From Lotus japonicus (lineage: Eukaryota; Streptophyta; Magnoliopsida; Fabales; Fabaceae), in contig NC_080043.1 in NCBI RefSeq assembly GCF_012489685.1, positions 45,461,127-45,525,126 of the forward strand: a stretch of DNA of 64,000 nt. The letters are read 5' to 3'. The translations under genes were made by a program, and so were the position numbers. A model generated the notes under the pieces. It saw only the letters and a program-made list of their open reading frames with translations. It did no database searches and was not told the origin of the DNA. Of the stretch, positions 33,882-45,811 are shown piece after piece. Within the stretch, counting starts at the first letter, position 1, and each line of letters starts with the position of its first letter.

Positions 33882-36873
33882 GTCTGGAGGCGAAGTTGGC
33901 TTCGGAGGAAATGAAAAGGGTAAAATTATTGGTACTGGTACTATTTGTGTAGATAGTAGTCCATGCATTGATAATGTTTTATTGGTAGACGGCTTAACAC
34001 ATAACTTATTGTCTATAAGTCAATTAGCTGACAAGGGTTATGATGTTATATTCAATCAAAAGTCCTGCCGGGCTGTAAGTCAGATCGATGGCTCTGTTCT
34101 ATTTAACAGCAAGAGGAAGAACAACATCTATAAGATCAGATTATCTGAGTTGGAGGCTCAGAATGTGAAGTGCCTTCTGTCTGTTAATGAAGAGCAGTGG
34201 GTATGGCATAGACGGTTAGGGCATGCCAGTATGAGAAAGATTTCTCAGCTGAGCAAGCTAAACCTTGTCAGGGGCTTACCCAATCTGAAGTTCGCTTCAG
34301 ACGCTCTTTGTGAAGCATGTCAGAAAGGCAAATTCACAAAAGTCCCTTTCAAGGCAAAGAATGTTGTCTCAACCTCAAGGCCGTTGGAACTTCTGCATAT
34401 CGACCTTTTTGGACCAGTGAAAACTGAGTCTATAGGTGGCAAGAGATATGGGATGGTTATCGTTGATGACTATAGCCGCTGGACATGGGTAAAGTTTCTA
34501 ACCCGCAAGGATGAGTCTCATGCTGTGTTCTCTACCTTCATTGCTCAAGTGCAAAACGAGAAGGCTTGTAGGATTGTGCGTGTCAGAAGTGACCATGGTG
34601 GAGAGTTTGAGAATGATAAGTTTGAGAGTCTGTTTGATTCCTATGGAATTGCACATGATTTCTCTTGTCCCAGAACTCCTCAATAAAATGGTGTTGTTGA
34701 GAGGAAGAACAGAACTCTTCAGGAGATGGCTAGAACCATGCTCCAAGAAACTGGCATGGCTAAGCACTTTTGGGCAGAGGGAGTAAATACAGCATGTTAC
34801 ATTCATAACAGAATCTCTGTGAGACCAATTCTGAATAAGACTCCTTATGAATTGTGGAAGAACATAAAACCTAACATTTCTTATTTTCATCCTTTTGGTT
34901 GTGTTTGTTATGTTCTCAATACTAAGGATAGATTGCATAAATTTGATGCTAAGTCTTCTAAGTGTCTATTACTTGGTTATTCTGATAGATCTAAAGGTTT
35001 TAGATTTTATAATACTGATGCTAAGACTATTGAAGAATCCATTCATGTTAGATTTGATGATAAGCTTGACTCTGACCAGTCAAAGCTAGTTGAAAAGTTT
35101 GCAGATTTAAGCATTAATGTTTCTGACAAAGGCAAAGCTCCAGAGGAAGTTGAGCCAGAGGAAGATGAACCAGAGGAAGAAGCTGGTCCCTCTAACTCAC
35201 AAACTCTGAAGAAGAGCAGAATCACTGCAGCTCACCCTAAGGAATTGATTCTGGGCAACAAAGACGAACCAGTTAGAACCAGATCTGCCTTCAGACCCTC
35301 TGAAGAGACCTTGCTCAGTCTGAAAGGATTGGTGTCCTTAATTGAACCCAAGTCCATAGATGAAGCTCTTCAGGACAAGGATTGGATTCTGGCCATGGAA
35401 GAAGAATTGAATCAATTCTCTAAGAACGATGTTTGGAGCTTAGTGAAGAAACCTGAAAGTGTTCATGTTATTGGAACGAAATGGGTATTCAGAAACAAGC
35501 TGAATGAGAAAGGAGATGTAGTCAGAAACAAGGCAAGGCTAGTTGCTCAAGGCTACAGCCAGCAGGAAGGAATAGACTACACTGAAACATTTGCTCCAGT
35601 AGCAAGACTGGAGGCAATCAGACTGTTGATCTCTTTCTCAGTAAATCACAACATAGTTCTACATCAGATGGACGTAAAGAGTGCCTTCCTAAATGGTTAT
35701 ATTTCAGAGGAAGTCTATGTTCATCAACCCCCAGGTTTTGAAGATGAGAAGAAACCAGACCATGTGTTCAAATTGAAGAAATCACTCTACGGTCTGAAGC
35801 AAGCTCCCAGAGCATGGTACGAGAGACTTAGCTCATTCCTTCTGGAGAATGAGTTTGTAAGGGGTAAAGTAGATACAACTCTTTTTTGCAAGACTTATAA
35901 AGATGATATCTTAATTGTGCAAATTTATGTTGATGATATTATATTTGGTTCTGCTAATCAATCTCTATGCAAAGAATTTTCTGAGATGATGCAGGCTGAA
36001 TTTGAGATGAGTATGATGGGTGAATTAAAGTACTTTCTGGGAATACAAGTTGATCAAACACCAGAAGGAACATATATCCATCAGAGCAAGTACACTAAAG
36101 AACTTCTGAAGAAGTTCAATATGCCGGAATCTACAGTGGCCAAGACTCCAATGCATCCTACATGCATTCTGGAGAAAGAAGATAAAAGTGGTAAAGTATG
36201 TCAGAAGCTCTATCGTGGCATGATAGGTTCACTTCTATACTTAACTGCATCTAGGCCAGACATATTATTTAGTGTTCATTTATGTGCTCGATTCCAATCA
36301 GATCCAAGGGAAACCCACTTAACTGCTGTTAAGAGGATCCTAAGGTATTTGAAAGGCACCACTAACCTTGGCTTGATGTATAAGAAAACATCAGAGTATA
36401 AGCTTTCAGGTTACTGTGATGCTGATTATGCTGGAGATAGAACAGAGAGAAAAAGTACTTCCGGAAATTGTCAATTTCTGGGAAGCAATCTAGTCTCATG
36501 GGCAAGCAAGAGGCAATCAACCATTGCACTATCAACTGCAGAGGCAGAATATATCTCAGCAGCAATATGCAGCACTCAGATGCTCTGGATGAAACATCAG
36601 CTGGAGGATTATCAGATCCTTGAGAGCAATATCCCAATCTATTGTGATAACACTGCTGCAATCTCATTGAGTAAGAATCCTATCTTGCATTCAAGGGCAA
36701 AGCACATTGAGGTAAAGTATCACTTTATTAGAGATTATGTACAGAAGGGCGTACTTCTTCTGAAGTTTGTTGATACTGACCATCAATGGGCAGATATCTT
36801 TACAAAGCCCTTAGCAGAGGATAGATTTAATTTTATTCTGAAAAATCTAAACATGGACTTTTGTCCAGAGTGA
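33769..36873 (+). pseudogene. Pol, second copy
   Basis: Translation identical to 21784-24888, including the TAA (34684-34686) in the integrase TPQQNG motif. Protease DSG, integrase HHCC/DDE, RT YVDD and RNase H motifs all recur. The shared nonsense codon shows that both copies derive from one molecule that was already mutated. Confidence 0.93.
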
Positions 36874-37316
36874 AGATGGATCAGAACCTCTGACTATGAT
36901 ACTTCTTGATCAGAAGATGTCTAGTCCAGAAGGTAACTCAATCAGAGTGTGTGTACCCACTGGTACTGACTCTGAAGCTGAGACAACAACACGTGTGTCA
37001 GTATTTCTGATGCATAGTTCCTTGTGCCCGTGTGACAGTCTGTTATGATTGCGTGTAGATATGCTTATCTCCTGTGTGTGATTTGTGTATTTTACTGTTA
37101 CTATCTATCTTTAATTTTCAACCGTTGATCTTAAAGTGTTTTTGGAATCAACAACGGTTATTTGATAAAACCCACTATACACACACGTTCTCCTTCACTT
37201 CCGGTTTTTACTCTCGCTCTCTCTGCTTTTCAAAACCGCTTGTTCTCGATTTCTCTCTCGATCTCTCTTCATCTTTCAACCTTCATCTTCTACCTCAAAC
37301 CTTCAACCACTTCAAA

Positions 37317-39296
37317 ATGGTGAGACAAACCAGAAGATCTACTGCAGATGCACCTCAGTTCTCTCACATGGTAGTTGGTCTAGCAACGGGTCAAAGGGGC
37401 TCTGAGAATCCAACTCAAGATCAAGTTCAAGCTCAAGATGAGAGTGTTCCAATTGCAGAACGGGGCTGTGCCGTTCACTGCGTATTTGCTCCTGAGGAAC
37501 TTCAAGTCTCGGCGGAATGGAGATTCGACCTCGACAACCTGGCTACAAATGGGTTTGATCTTCGTCCTGAAGTCCAAGCTCAAGGTTGGGGAAATTACTT
37601 CAACCGACTTCAAGGACCGGTGTATGAGAAACTGGTAAAGGAATTCTGGAAGCACGCCGACTGCGATGATACTCAGGTGGTCTCTCACATTCTTGGAAGA
37701 AAGATCATCATCACTGAGAAGTCATTCGTGAATCTGCTAGGTGCAGACACTACTTATGGGTATCGTTTCCAACTCACGGAATCGAAGCTGAAACCCAGCA
37801 CCAAGGACACAATCAACCAGGCCCTGTACACCACTTTCAAACCGGGCAAGACGAGTTACAAGGTGATGGACCTTCACCCCAAACTCAGGATCTGGCACAA
37901 GATCCTGCTCCACTGCATAAACCAGAGACCGAAGGGCAGTTCTCCAGACTACATCAACTTCAACCAGAAGGTGATGTTGTTCTTCATCCATGACCAGAAG
38001 AAGATCTGCCTTCCCTACTTCCTGTTCTCCTACTTGAAGGAATGCATCCGGAAGTCTCGCACCACTGCCTCCATCAAGTCTGCAATCAAATATATCCCTT
38101 TTGGGAGGCTGCTCTCAGACTTTCTCATTGAAAGCAACCTGGTGCAAGATCTGGTCCATGCTGGATGTGTAGAGGATTTGAGCACCATTGTCAGTGATGT
38201 CTTCACTGCAAATTCTCTGAAGAAGATGGGTTTGGTCCAGAAGAAGATTGCTCCTGCTCATGAAGACACATCTTCTGAGATCAGAAGCAGAAGGATGCCT
38301 CTGAATGATTACCCACTGTGGACACAGGCAGACAATCCTGACGCCATCCAGTGCTATGTTGAAGACCTAAGGGCAAAAGGATTCGAAATCGATCTTGATG
38401 ATTTCGTCAGCAGACTGTCGCCAGCTCCAGAGTTTCCTTCTCCTCCTAAGAAGAAAGCTCAGAGGAAGATGGTTCTGGAAGAATCCTCTGAGGAATCTGA
38501 TGTCCCTCTGGTCAAGAAGACAAAGAGAAAGCCTGATGATGGTGATGATAGTGACAATGAGGATGGTCCTCCGAAGAAGAAGAAGAAGAAGAAGCAGGTC
38601 AGAATCGTGGTGAAGCCTACTCGGGTGGAACCAGCTGCTGAAGTGGTCAGAAGGACTGAACCTCTTGCCAGAGTGACTAGATCATCAGCACATTCAAGTA
38701 AGCCTGCACTTGCTTCTGATGATGATTTGAATTTATTTGATGCACTCCCTATTTCTGCTATGCTCAAACACTCCTCAAATCCCCTCACTCCTATTCCTGA
38801 ATCCCAACCAGCTGCACAAACCACCACTCCACCACATTCCCCAAGATCTTCATTCTTTCAACCTTCCCCTACTGAAGCACCTCTCTGGAATTTGCTTCAG
38901 AACCAACCCTCTGGGTCAGAAGATCCAACCTCTCTCATTACCATTCCGTACGACCCATTATCTTCTGAACCCATCATCCATGAACAACCCGAGCCAAACC
39001 AAACAGAACCACAACCCAGAACGTCTGATCACTCTGTTCCCAGAGCATCAGAACGTCCTGCTGCCAGAACCACGGATACAGACTCTTCAACAGCCTTTAC
39101 ACCTGTATCCTTCCCAACCAATGTTGCTGATTCTTCTCCCTCCAATAACTCTGAATCCATTAGAAAATTCATGGAGGTTAGAAAAGAAAAGGTGTCTACC
39201 TTAGAGGAATATTAACTTACTTGTCCAAGCCCTAGGAGATATCCTGGCCCTAGACCTGAACGTCTAGTTGACCCAGATGAACCTATCTTGGCCAAT
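37317..39296 (+). pseudogene. Env-like ORF, N-terminal part (copy 2)
   Basis: Identical to 25332-27311, with the same TAA (39213-39215) and the same solo-LTR insertion at 39297. This copy is the one contiguous with the true C-terminal part at 43528-44412. The joined frame would be about 950 codons. Confidence 0.8.
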
Positions 39297-42200
39297 TGTA
39301 ACACCCCGATTTCGGTGGCGTCACTTTAGTAACAAAATTAAACTTAATGCGGAAAAACGTAAATATTTTTTTTTTCGATAATAACTAAGACAAGACTGAA
39401 TTAAATAAAACCCAACAATAACAAAATCAGAACGAATATACAATATATAAACAGCCCCCGCTGTAGTAGTAACCTCGTCACGAGTCAACCTCCAGTGACG
39501 GAAAGAAATGTGTAGCGCCCGAAGGCAATATGCACAGACTGAAAATAAAGGTGAAGTGTCCGCAACACCATCCCTCAAAACTGAAAATCAGCTGGCCCAT
39601 CGGCCTGAAGCACGACCTCCTAAGTCCAACCAACTCTCTGTGATTCCTGTAAAGAACCACACAAAAAGCTATAGGTGGGAAGCTACCCTGTCCCAAAAGA
39701 AACAAATGATGTTCAGAGCTAAGACTCTACTCCTACACAAATCCCATCTTGAGGAGCTCACACCAGCACTAAGACCTACATGCTAGCGTGGTCGTCGCCC
39801 GAATCTGAATTCAGAACGACCTAGTCTAAGTACACCATCCGTCCTCCTCTCGCTACCGCGATACGCTCCAGTTTCTGCATCTCAACCCTAGTTCCACCCG
39901 AAGGATGAACCATCATGAATCAGCCCGCCGTAGACATCTGACAAAAAGGGCATACATAGCCCCCCAAACACAGGTAGCACGTGCAAGGGTCAACTTACGG
40001 AATATAGGATAGAGAATACAAGACACCAGATAAAGTATAAGGGGTATATATATATATATGTTGTCTATGTACATATAAGTTCTGCATTGTCTACCCTAAG
40101 GTTTAAACATAGCATGTTATCAACACTCTAGTACAATTCTATCATCAAAGCACATAACGATATCTATCAACATCCACTCATTAAAACACATAACGATGTC
40201 TATCAACATCAACTCATCAAAACACATAACGATACAATTAGAGTGCATGATATGTCAATGCAACGTCACTCTCGACGGTTCCAGAAAGAATAGGCTGGGC
40301 ACGTTTGAGTCGGTCCTAACACTGGCATTGTGTCGACCATAACTCCCGAGTGTCACTTACAACCTTGACATAGCCGGATCAGTCCTAACCCTGCGGGTCG
40401 GCTTTTCCCTCCGCTATGCCCGACAATCAACAGGTCGATCCTAACCTCACGGTCGATCATATCCCTCGTCGATGTCCGAATCACCCGAAGAAAGAATAGG
40501 CTGGGCACGTTTGAGTCGGTCCTAACACTGGCATTGTGTCGACCATAACCCCGGAGTGTCACTTACAACCTTGACATAGCCGGATCAGTCCTAACCCTGC
40601 GGGTCGACTTTTCCCTCCGCTATGCCCGACAATCAACAGGTCGATCCTAACCTCACGGTCGATCATATCCCCCGTCGATGTCCGAATTACGCGAAGGTAT
40701 AAACTGTACCCGAAGGTATAAACGGTACCCGAAGGTATAAACCGTACCCGAAGGTATAAACGGTACCCGAAGGTATAAACTGTACCCGAAGGTATAAACT
40801 GTACCCGAAGGTATAAACTGTACCCGAAGGTATAAACTGTACCCGAAGGCATAAACGGTACCCGAAGGTATAAACTGTACCCGAAGGTATAAACGGTACC
40901 CGAAGGTATAAACTGTACCCGAAGGTATAAACTGTACCCGAAGGTATAAACTGTACCCGAAGGCATAAACAGTACCCGAAGGCATAAACGGTACCCGAAG
41001 GTATAAACTGTACCCGAAGGCATAAACTGTACCCGAAGGTATAAACTGTACCCGAAGGCATAAACGGTACCCGAAGGTATAAACTGTACCCGAAGGTATA
41101 AACTGTATCTCATGATGATCTCCAAATCATCCGACTCATCTCCATCCGATGGTCAAAACTGCTCAACGAGCAAAGAGCATCAACATGCTCGGAAACTACC
41201 CGGTTCCCGGCTTATCTCTCAGATAGCCCAACAACACAACTGCTCCCAGAGCACAAGAGTATCAACATACTCAAAACCTCTCAACTTCCTCAACGCTTGG
41301 ATCCGACGACACTTCTCGTTTTCCAAAACTAAGATCTTCATCCCCAGCTTCCTTTCGAGTTTAACGCCATTACTTAAAGATTTAGAGGTTGTTTAATGTC
41401 TTATGAGTTTTCTTTTCAAAATAATATCCTTTTAGTCTTATCGCAAATCCTATAAGTTCTCGGGATCTCCAAATCCCCAAATGACTCCAGAGAATGTCTC
41501 GATCCATAAACACCATAACAAGGCCCGAATCTCATTCGTCCTATCAAACTTTCTCAAAACTCTCAAAATAAAATCGGCATGACCTGCCCGCTATCCTCAC
41601 CATTCAGAACCTTAGTTTCTAGTGCAAAGCATAGTTAAATCATCACAGTCATCAATCATGTCATATATCAATGCATCTCAGAATAAACACGTAGCACTTA
41701 GCATATAAATCATGCACCACACATCCTAGATTACCCACATAGCACATAGCATGTAAGTCAATCTCAAAAACATAGTAGCAGATTCATCATCTACATTGTC
41801 AGCCGAAGCCTCAGAAAACATTTTCCCAATCATACACAAACAAGTGCATAAACAGTAAATCAGGTCGAATGCGTCGACACCTAAAGCATTAGCTAGTAAG
41901 GTAAGTTGCCCTTACCTCTAGTTATTCCAGCGTTCTCCTCAAACGTTCCTTCACAATGAGCTCCTTGATCTTCAGGAAATTCTTCAAAAGAACCTTTAAA
42001 GTAAAACCACAGAATACTATCAGAATCTATCGGAAACTAAGCTATCGATACTTACTAAGGTTACTCGAAGTAATCTATACTCTAAGGTACGATAATCTAG
42101 CGCGAAAAGACAAGTTTTCGGAAAAGGAAATTTCCTCCTCCCCCCTTATAGCTCTCGGCCAATATAGGTAATTGTAGGGTTCGATTTTTCTTCGATCAAA

Positions 42201-43522
42201 CTTGGTTCCTATGCTTTCATAAGCCGTAACTAAGGGTATTCTGAACTCGGAAAAATTATCGGATCAAAAACTGTCGCAGGGGTATTTTGGTCATGATTTT
42301 TAACTTAGGATTTTCAAAACTGAAATCCCAAAAATAAAATTTTGCAGGGACGTCACCAACGACGTTTATGACAACTAATCCTACTAGCACTAAGCTAAGG
42401 CGATAGTTTACAGCCTAGAGGTTGGAACTTTACTCAAAAACTACATAAATGGGTATTTTAGGCTAGAATTGATTCCGGCGGAATTCCGGCGACATAACGG
42501 AAAATCTAATCCGGCAGAAGTGATCTTGGGCACATATAGAAGAGGTTTAGAATCAGAAATGAAAGATTCAGGATAGTTTTGCAAAAACCCATAAACTATC
42601 CACTCAAAAAACTCTACAGAAAAGCTATGGAAAAAGCGATCAGAGGTAAGGATTAGCGACTATACCTCGAAGCCTTGAAGTAGCAACTAACGGATCAACG
42701 ATTAAGCAAACGATGAAGAAAAACTCTTCTTCCTTCTTCCTTGTTCTTGGCCGCGGTTTAGAGGAGAGAAAATGGAGGAAAATTGTGTTTTTTCTTCCTT
42801 TATTTGCTATATATAGAAGGTGGAAATTCGCGGGAAAATGAAAGTTTCGCGAATCCGATTTTTCCGGCATCATTCTCCATGAATTCTAAGATAGGTTTTG
42901 GCAAAGGAATTCCTAAGCTAAGAAGATGTCTCCTTGTATTTTTGGCAACTAATGCAAAGTCGGTGTAAAACTATTTTACCCGATAAGTTGCTTTTTGCAT
43001 CGAATGTCGGAATGGAAAACTTCCTTCTGACGAAAGATTGAAATCATCAAGAGAAATAGGTGTCCGCGTGTAGAATATCCATTTGAAGCTCTGAATAGAT
43101 AAAGTCTTCATTGTCGAGAAATTCTAGGGTTTTGAAATACCAGGGATTCGGTTTCGGCAAACTTCCGATGATTGGAATCGGACGTTCGTAGATCCTAGAG
43201 TTTCGCCTCCAAACGATTGTGATATATGGAAAAAGAGAAGTTCTAACATTTCTCTGAAGATTTTTGGAATTAACTGCCATCGTGCCTAAAAGTGAAAATT
43301 AGCTATATACTAGGGTTTCTGACCTAGGTTTAAGCGTAAAACGTTCGTGCTATAACTTTTATCGATCATAATGCAATCCTTGAACTTTTCCTGAACTTTC
43401 TCCTTCATAAATATATTTCATTTAATAAACTTTCGTTCAGGTTTCCCTTCACATTGCATCAACCCTAATCGTAAATGGAGATCTCTTCCACTCATTCTAA
43501 GCTTAAAATCTTGGGTCTTACA
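39297..43522 (-). mobile_element. Solo LTR S2, second copy
   Basis: 4226 bp, TSD CCAAT at 39292-39296 and 43523-43527. It differs from 27312-31536 only by the one-base run-length changes I could find. Contains the 19-bp array at 40689-41105 and the ORF remnant at 39776-39937. Confidence 0.93.
40689..41105 (-). repeat. 19-bp minisatellite, second copy
   Basis: Same number and order of variant units as 28704-29120. Identity of a 22-unit tandem array in the two blocks argues strongly against independent evolution of the blocks. Confidence 0.93.
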
Positions 43523-43527
43523 CCAAT

Positions 43528-44412
43528 CCTATCCAAGAGGCAGACCCTTTGGCTCAACCAGCTCACCCTGTCCCTGACCAACAAGAGCCTATTCAACCAG
43601 AACCTGAACCCGAACATTCAGTGTCTAACCAATCCTCGGTTAGATCACCTCATCCTCTGGTTGAAACTTCAGACCCTCACCTTGGAACCTCTGACCCCAA
43701 TGATCAAATGATTAACATTGGTTCTCCACAAGGTGCCTCTGAAGCTCATAGCAGCAATCACCCAGCCTCTCCTGAAACCAACCTCTCCATAATTCCCTAT
43801 ACTCACCTCCAACCCACATCTCTCTCTGAGTGCATCAATATTTTCTATCATGAAGCCTCTTTGAGGCTCCGCAATGTGCACGGTCAGACTGACCTCAGTG
43901 AGAATGCTGAAAGTGTGGCTGATGAGTGGAACAATCTGGGCACTTGGCTAGTGGCTCAAGTTCCAATTATGATGCAGCTCCTGCATGCAGAGGGAAGTCA
44001 GAGCATTGAGGCTGCAAAGCAAAGGTTTGCTCGAAGGGTGGCTCTTCATGAACAAGAACAGAGAAATAAGCTTCTTGAAGCCATTGAAGAAGCCAAGAGA
44101 AAGAAGGCTCAAGCAGAAGAAGCTGCATGTCTAGCAGCAGCTCAAGCTGAACAAGCCAGACTTGAGGCAGAGCGACTTGAAGCTGAGGCTGAAGCTCTTC
44201 GATGCCAAGCACTTGCACCAGTTGTGTTTACTCCTGCTGCTTCTGCTTCCATTCCAGACTCTCAAGCTGCTCAGAATGTTCCTTCCAGCTCTACTCAGAC
44301 AAGCTCATCCAGACTCGACATCATGGAACAGCGTCTTGACACTCATGAATCCATGCTGATTGAGATGAAGCACATGATGATGGAACTTCTGCGACGATCT
44401 GACAAACCTTAG
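43528..44412 (+). pseudogene. Env-like ORF, C-terminal part
   Basis: About 294 codons following the solo LTR, in frame with 37317-39296 across the empty site. It begins with Pro/Gln/Glu-rich repeats (QPEPEPEHSV), then a structured segment (YTHLQPTSLSECINIFYHEA). A long Ala/Glu/Lys/Arg coiled coil follows (around ARRVALHEQEQRNKLLEAI and KAQAEEAACLAAAQAEQA), with a short C-terminal helix (MEQRLDTHESMLIEMKHMMM). The coiled coil suggests oligomerisation. In an intact element this would be the C-terminal third of the env-like protein. TAG at 44410-44412 is the natural end. Confidence 0.8.
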
Positions 44413-44614
44413 TTTTAGGATCTCTTCATTTTCTTTCTTTTTATTTAACGTTGTTTTATTTAAACTCTGTTTCTTTTTATTTACTTATTCTATTTTATTC
44501 GTTTGTGAATCTATATGCATATCTATATATATATTTGTATCACATATGTTTGCAAAAATCTTTCTTATTCATCATATTTCTATGTTTACATCATATTTCT
44601 TTACATCATAAAAT
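44413..44614 (+). other. Short spacer after env-like ORF
   Basis: T-rich untranslated sequence with TATATATATATT around 44524. It lies between the convergent env-like and antisense ORFs, so both transcripts would end here. No distinct terminator seen. Confidence 0.4.
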
Positions 44615-45007
44615 CTAGAATGGAGGATCCCTCCTCATTCTTCTGCACTCCTGGCGCTGCTCTAACCTATCTTTCTCCAGACGCTCCAGTCCATGCTGGA
44701 TGTTGTTGAGGCTGACCTTTAGCTCATCCCTCTCCAGACTCTCTTCTGAAGTCTTGAGCTTCTCTTCCAAGATTTCTTTTTCTTCCAGCAGCTTGAGTTC
44801 AAGCCGGCTGAGTTCTTGCACCTCCTCCACGAAGGCAAGAAATTCCTTCAGGTCTCTCTCCAACTCTGGACGCAGGTCCTCTTCCAGCAGTGTCCGTGTT
44901 AGCTCCGAGATGGTCGTTGTACCCTCTGGATGCCTGATGTTAAGGAACAAGTCCTCTTCAAAGGCCTTCTTCCTCAGCTCTTCTAGTGCTACGATGTATG
45001 ATGCCAT
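44615..45007 (-). CDS. Antisense ORF of the SIRE-like element, coiled-coil protein
   Basis: 130 aa, starting MASYIVALEELRKKAFEED at 45007 on the minus strand, opposite to gag-pol. After an N-terminal ~50 residues (FLNIRHPEGTTTISELTRT) it is almost entirely a Glu/Leu/Lys/Arg coiled coil (ELSRLELKLLEEKEILEEKL), ending RRMRRDPPF. It has its own upstream TATA box on the minus strand. Additional antisense ORFs between the last sense ORF and the 3' LTR are known in some plant LTR retrotransposons. The frame is intact although pol and env-like are broken. Function unknown; a host-derived or dimerising accessory protein is possible. No recognised domain. Confidence 0.65.
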   Translation of the reverse strand: MASYIVALEELRKKAFEEDLFLNIRHPEGTTTISELTRTLLEEDLRPELERDLKEFLAFVEEVQELSRLELKLLEEKEILEEKLKTSEESLERDELKVSLNNIQHGLERLEKDRLEQRQECRRMRRDPPF

Positions 45008-45060
45008 TTTTTCTTACTGAAAATTGTTCGCGGTGTGAAGCTTACCTCTCTCTCCAACGC

Positions 45061-45068
45061 TTTATATA
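45061..45068 (-). promoter_or_regulatory. TATA box upstream of the antisense ORF
   Basis: Minus strand reads TATATAAA, 54-61 bases upstream of the ATG at 45007. This spacing allows a short leader of about 25 nt and suggests the antisense ORF has its own promoter. The inference rests on motif and position only. Confidence 0.55.
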
Positions 45069-45256
45069 GGCTTCACTTTATCTCTGAAAGTTAATGCTCC
45101 TACTGTTTCTCGAGGTTAAGTTCTTGGTAACTGACCCTTCTCTTTACTCACTTGACCGGTGGTAAACGTTCTTCTTTTGCATTAACTCTTCTATTTATTT
45201 TCGCCTAACTCTGACTGTTGCATCGTTTTCATTTTCTTTAAACTTAGACCTTCTCT

Positions 45257-45810
45257 AAGGGGGAGTACCTTGTACTTCAAGCTAAGTTTTTCACACCCCA
45301 AGCTTTTTGCTTATGACAAAAAGGGGGAGTAAACCCAGTTTTTGATGTGTAAGATGTGTTAGTGTGATTTAATTTTTCTTTTGGAGAATTTAAGAGTTCC
45401 ACCTTCATGACCATAGATGTGTCACTGGGCAAATACAAGGAATACATTTCACTTCTTCTGAAGTGATTCTAAGTTGACTCTGATACCCAAGACTCTGATA
45501 CCTTGTCCGTGACTCTGATTACTTATGCGCTCTGATTATTCGTTTGTCATCTATGTCATAAGTCTTTCACTCTGAACTCTTATATCATTTAGCTCAGAAT
45601 CTAGACTTTACTAACGTTTTCATCAAGTATTAGATTCAGGGGGAGCTAAGCTTAGAATCAAGCAGTGACTTGAATTCAGAATGAGCAAGATAAACTATTC
45701 ACATCAGGATAAGTCTTATTCTTTATCTCTAAACTCTGAGTGAATTCAGTTTAATGTTTAAGAATTGTTCATCAAAAATCTTAGTTTTGTCATCATCAAA
45801 AAGGGGGAGA
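45257..45810 (+). other. 3' non-coding region with four polypurine-tract motifs
   Basis: AAGGGGGAG-type motifs at 45257-45265, 45318-45328, 45637-45645 (CAGGGGGAG) and 45798-45810 (AAAAAGGGGGAGA). The last one abuts the 3' LTR after one T and is the functional polypurine tract that primes plus-strand DNA. Multiplied PPTs upstream of the 3' LTR are a described sirevirus trait. The rest of this stretch (45008-45797) holds CTCTGA/CAGAAG-type sequence without coding potential. Confidence 0.85.
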
Positions 45811-45811
45811 T

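Larger units (their letters stand above)
31898..43784 (+). repeat. Second copy of the 11.9-kb block 19914-31797
   Basis: The block repeats PBS, gag, pol, env-like N part and nested solo LTR in the same order. The pol and env-like N-terminal translations are identical in the two copies. I found seven differences, all single-base: an extra T at about 32110; AA/AAA near 31105 versus 43100; T5/T4; A5/A4; AATA/AAATA; CC/CCC; C/CC. Their net of +3 exactly accounts for the length difference (11884 versus 11887). This pattern fits an unmerged overlap between two contigs rather than a biological duplication. Confidence 0.9.
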
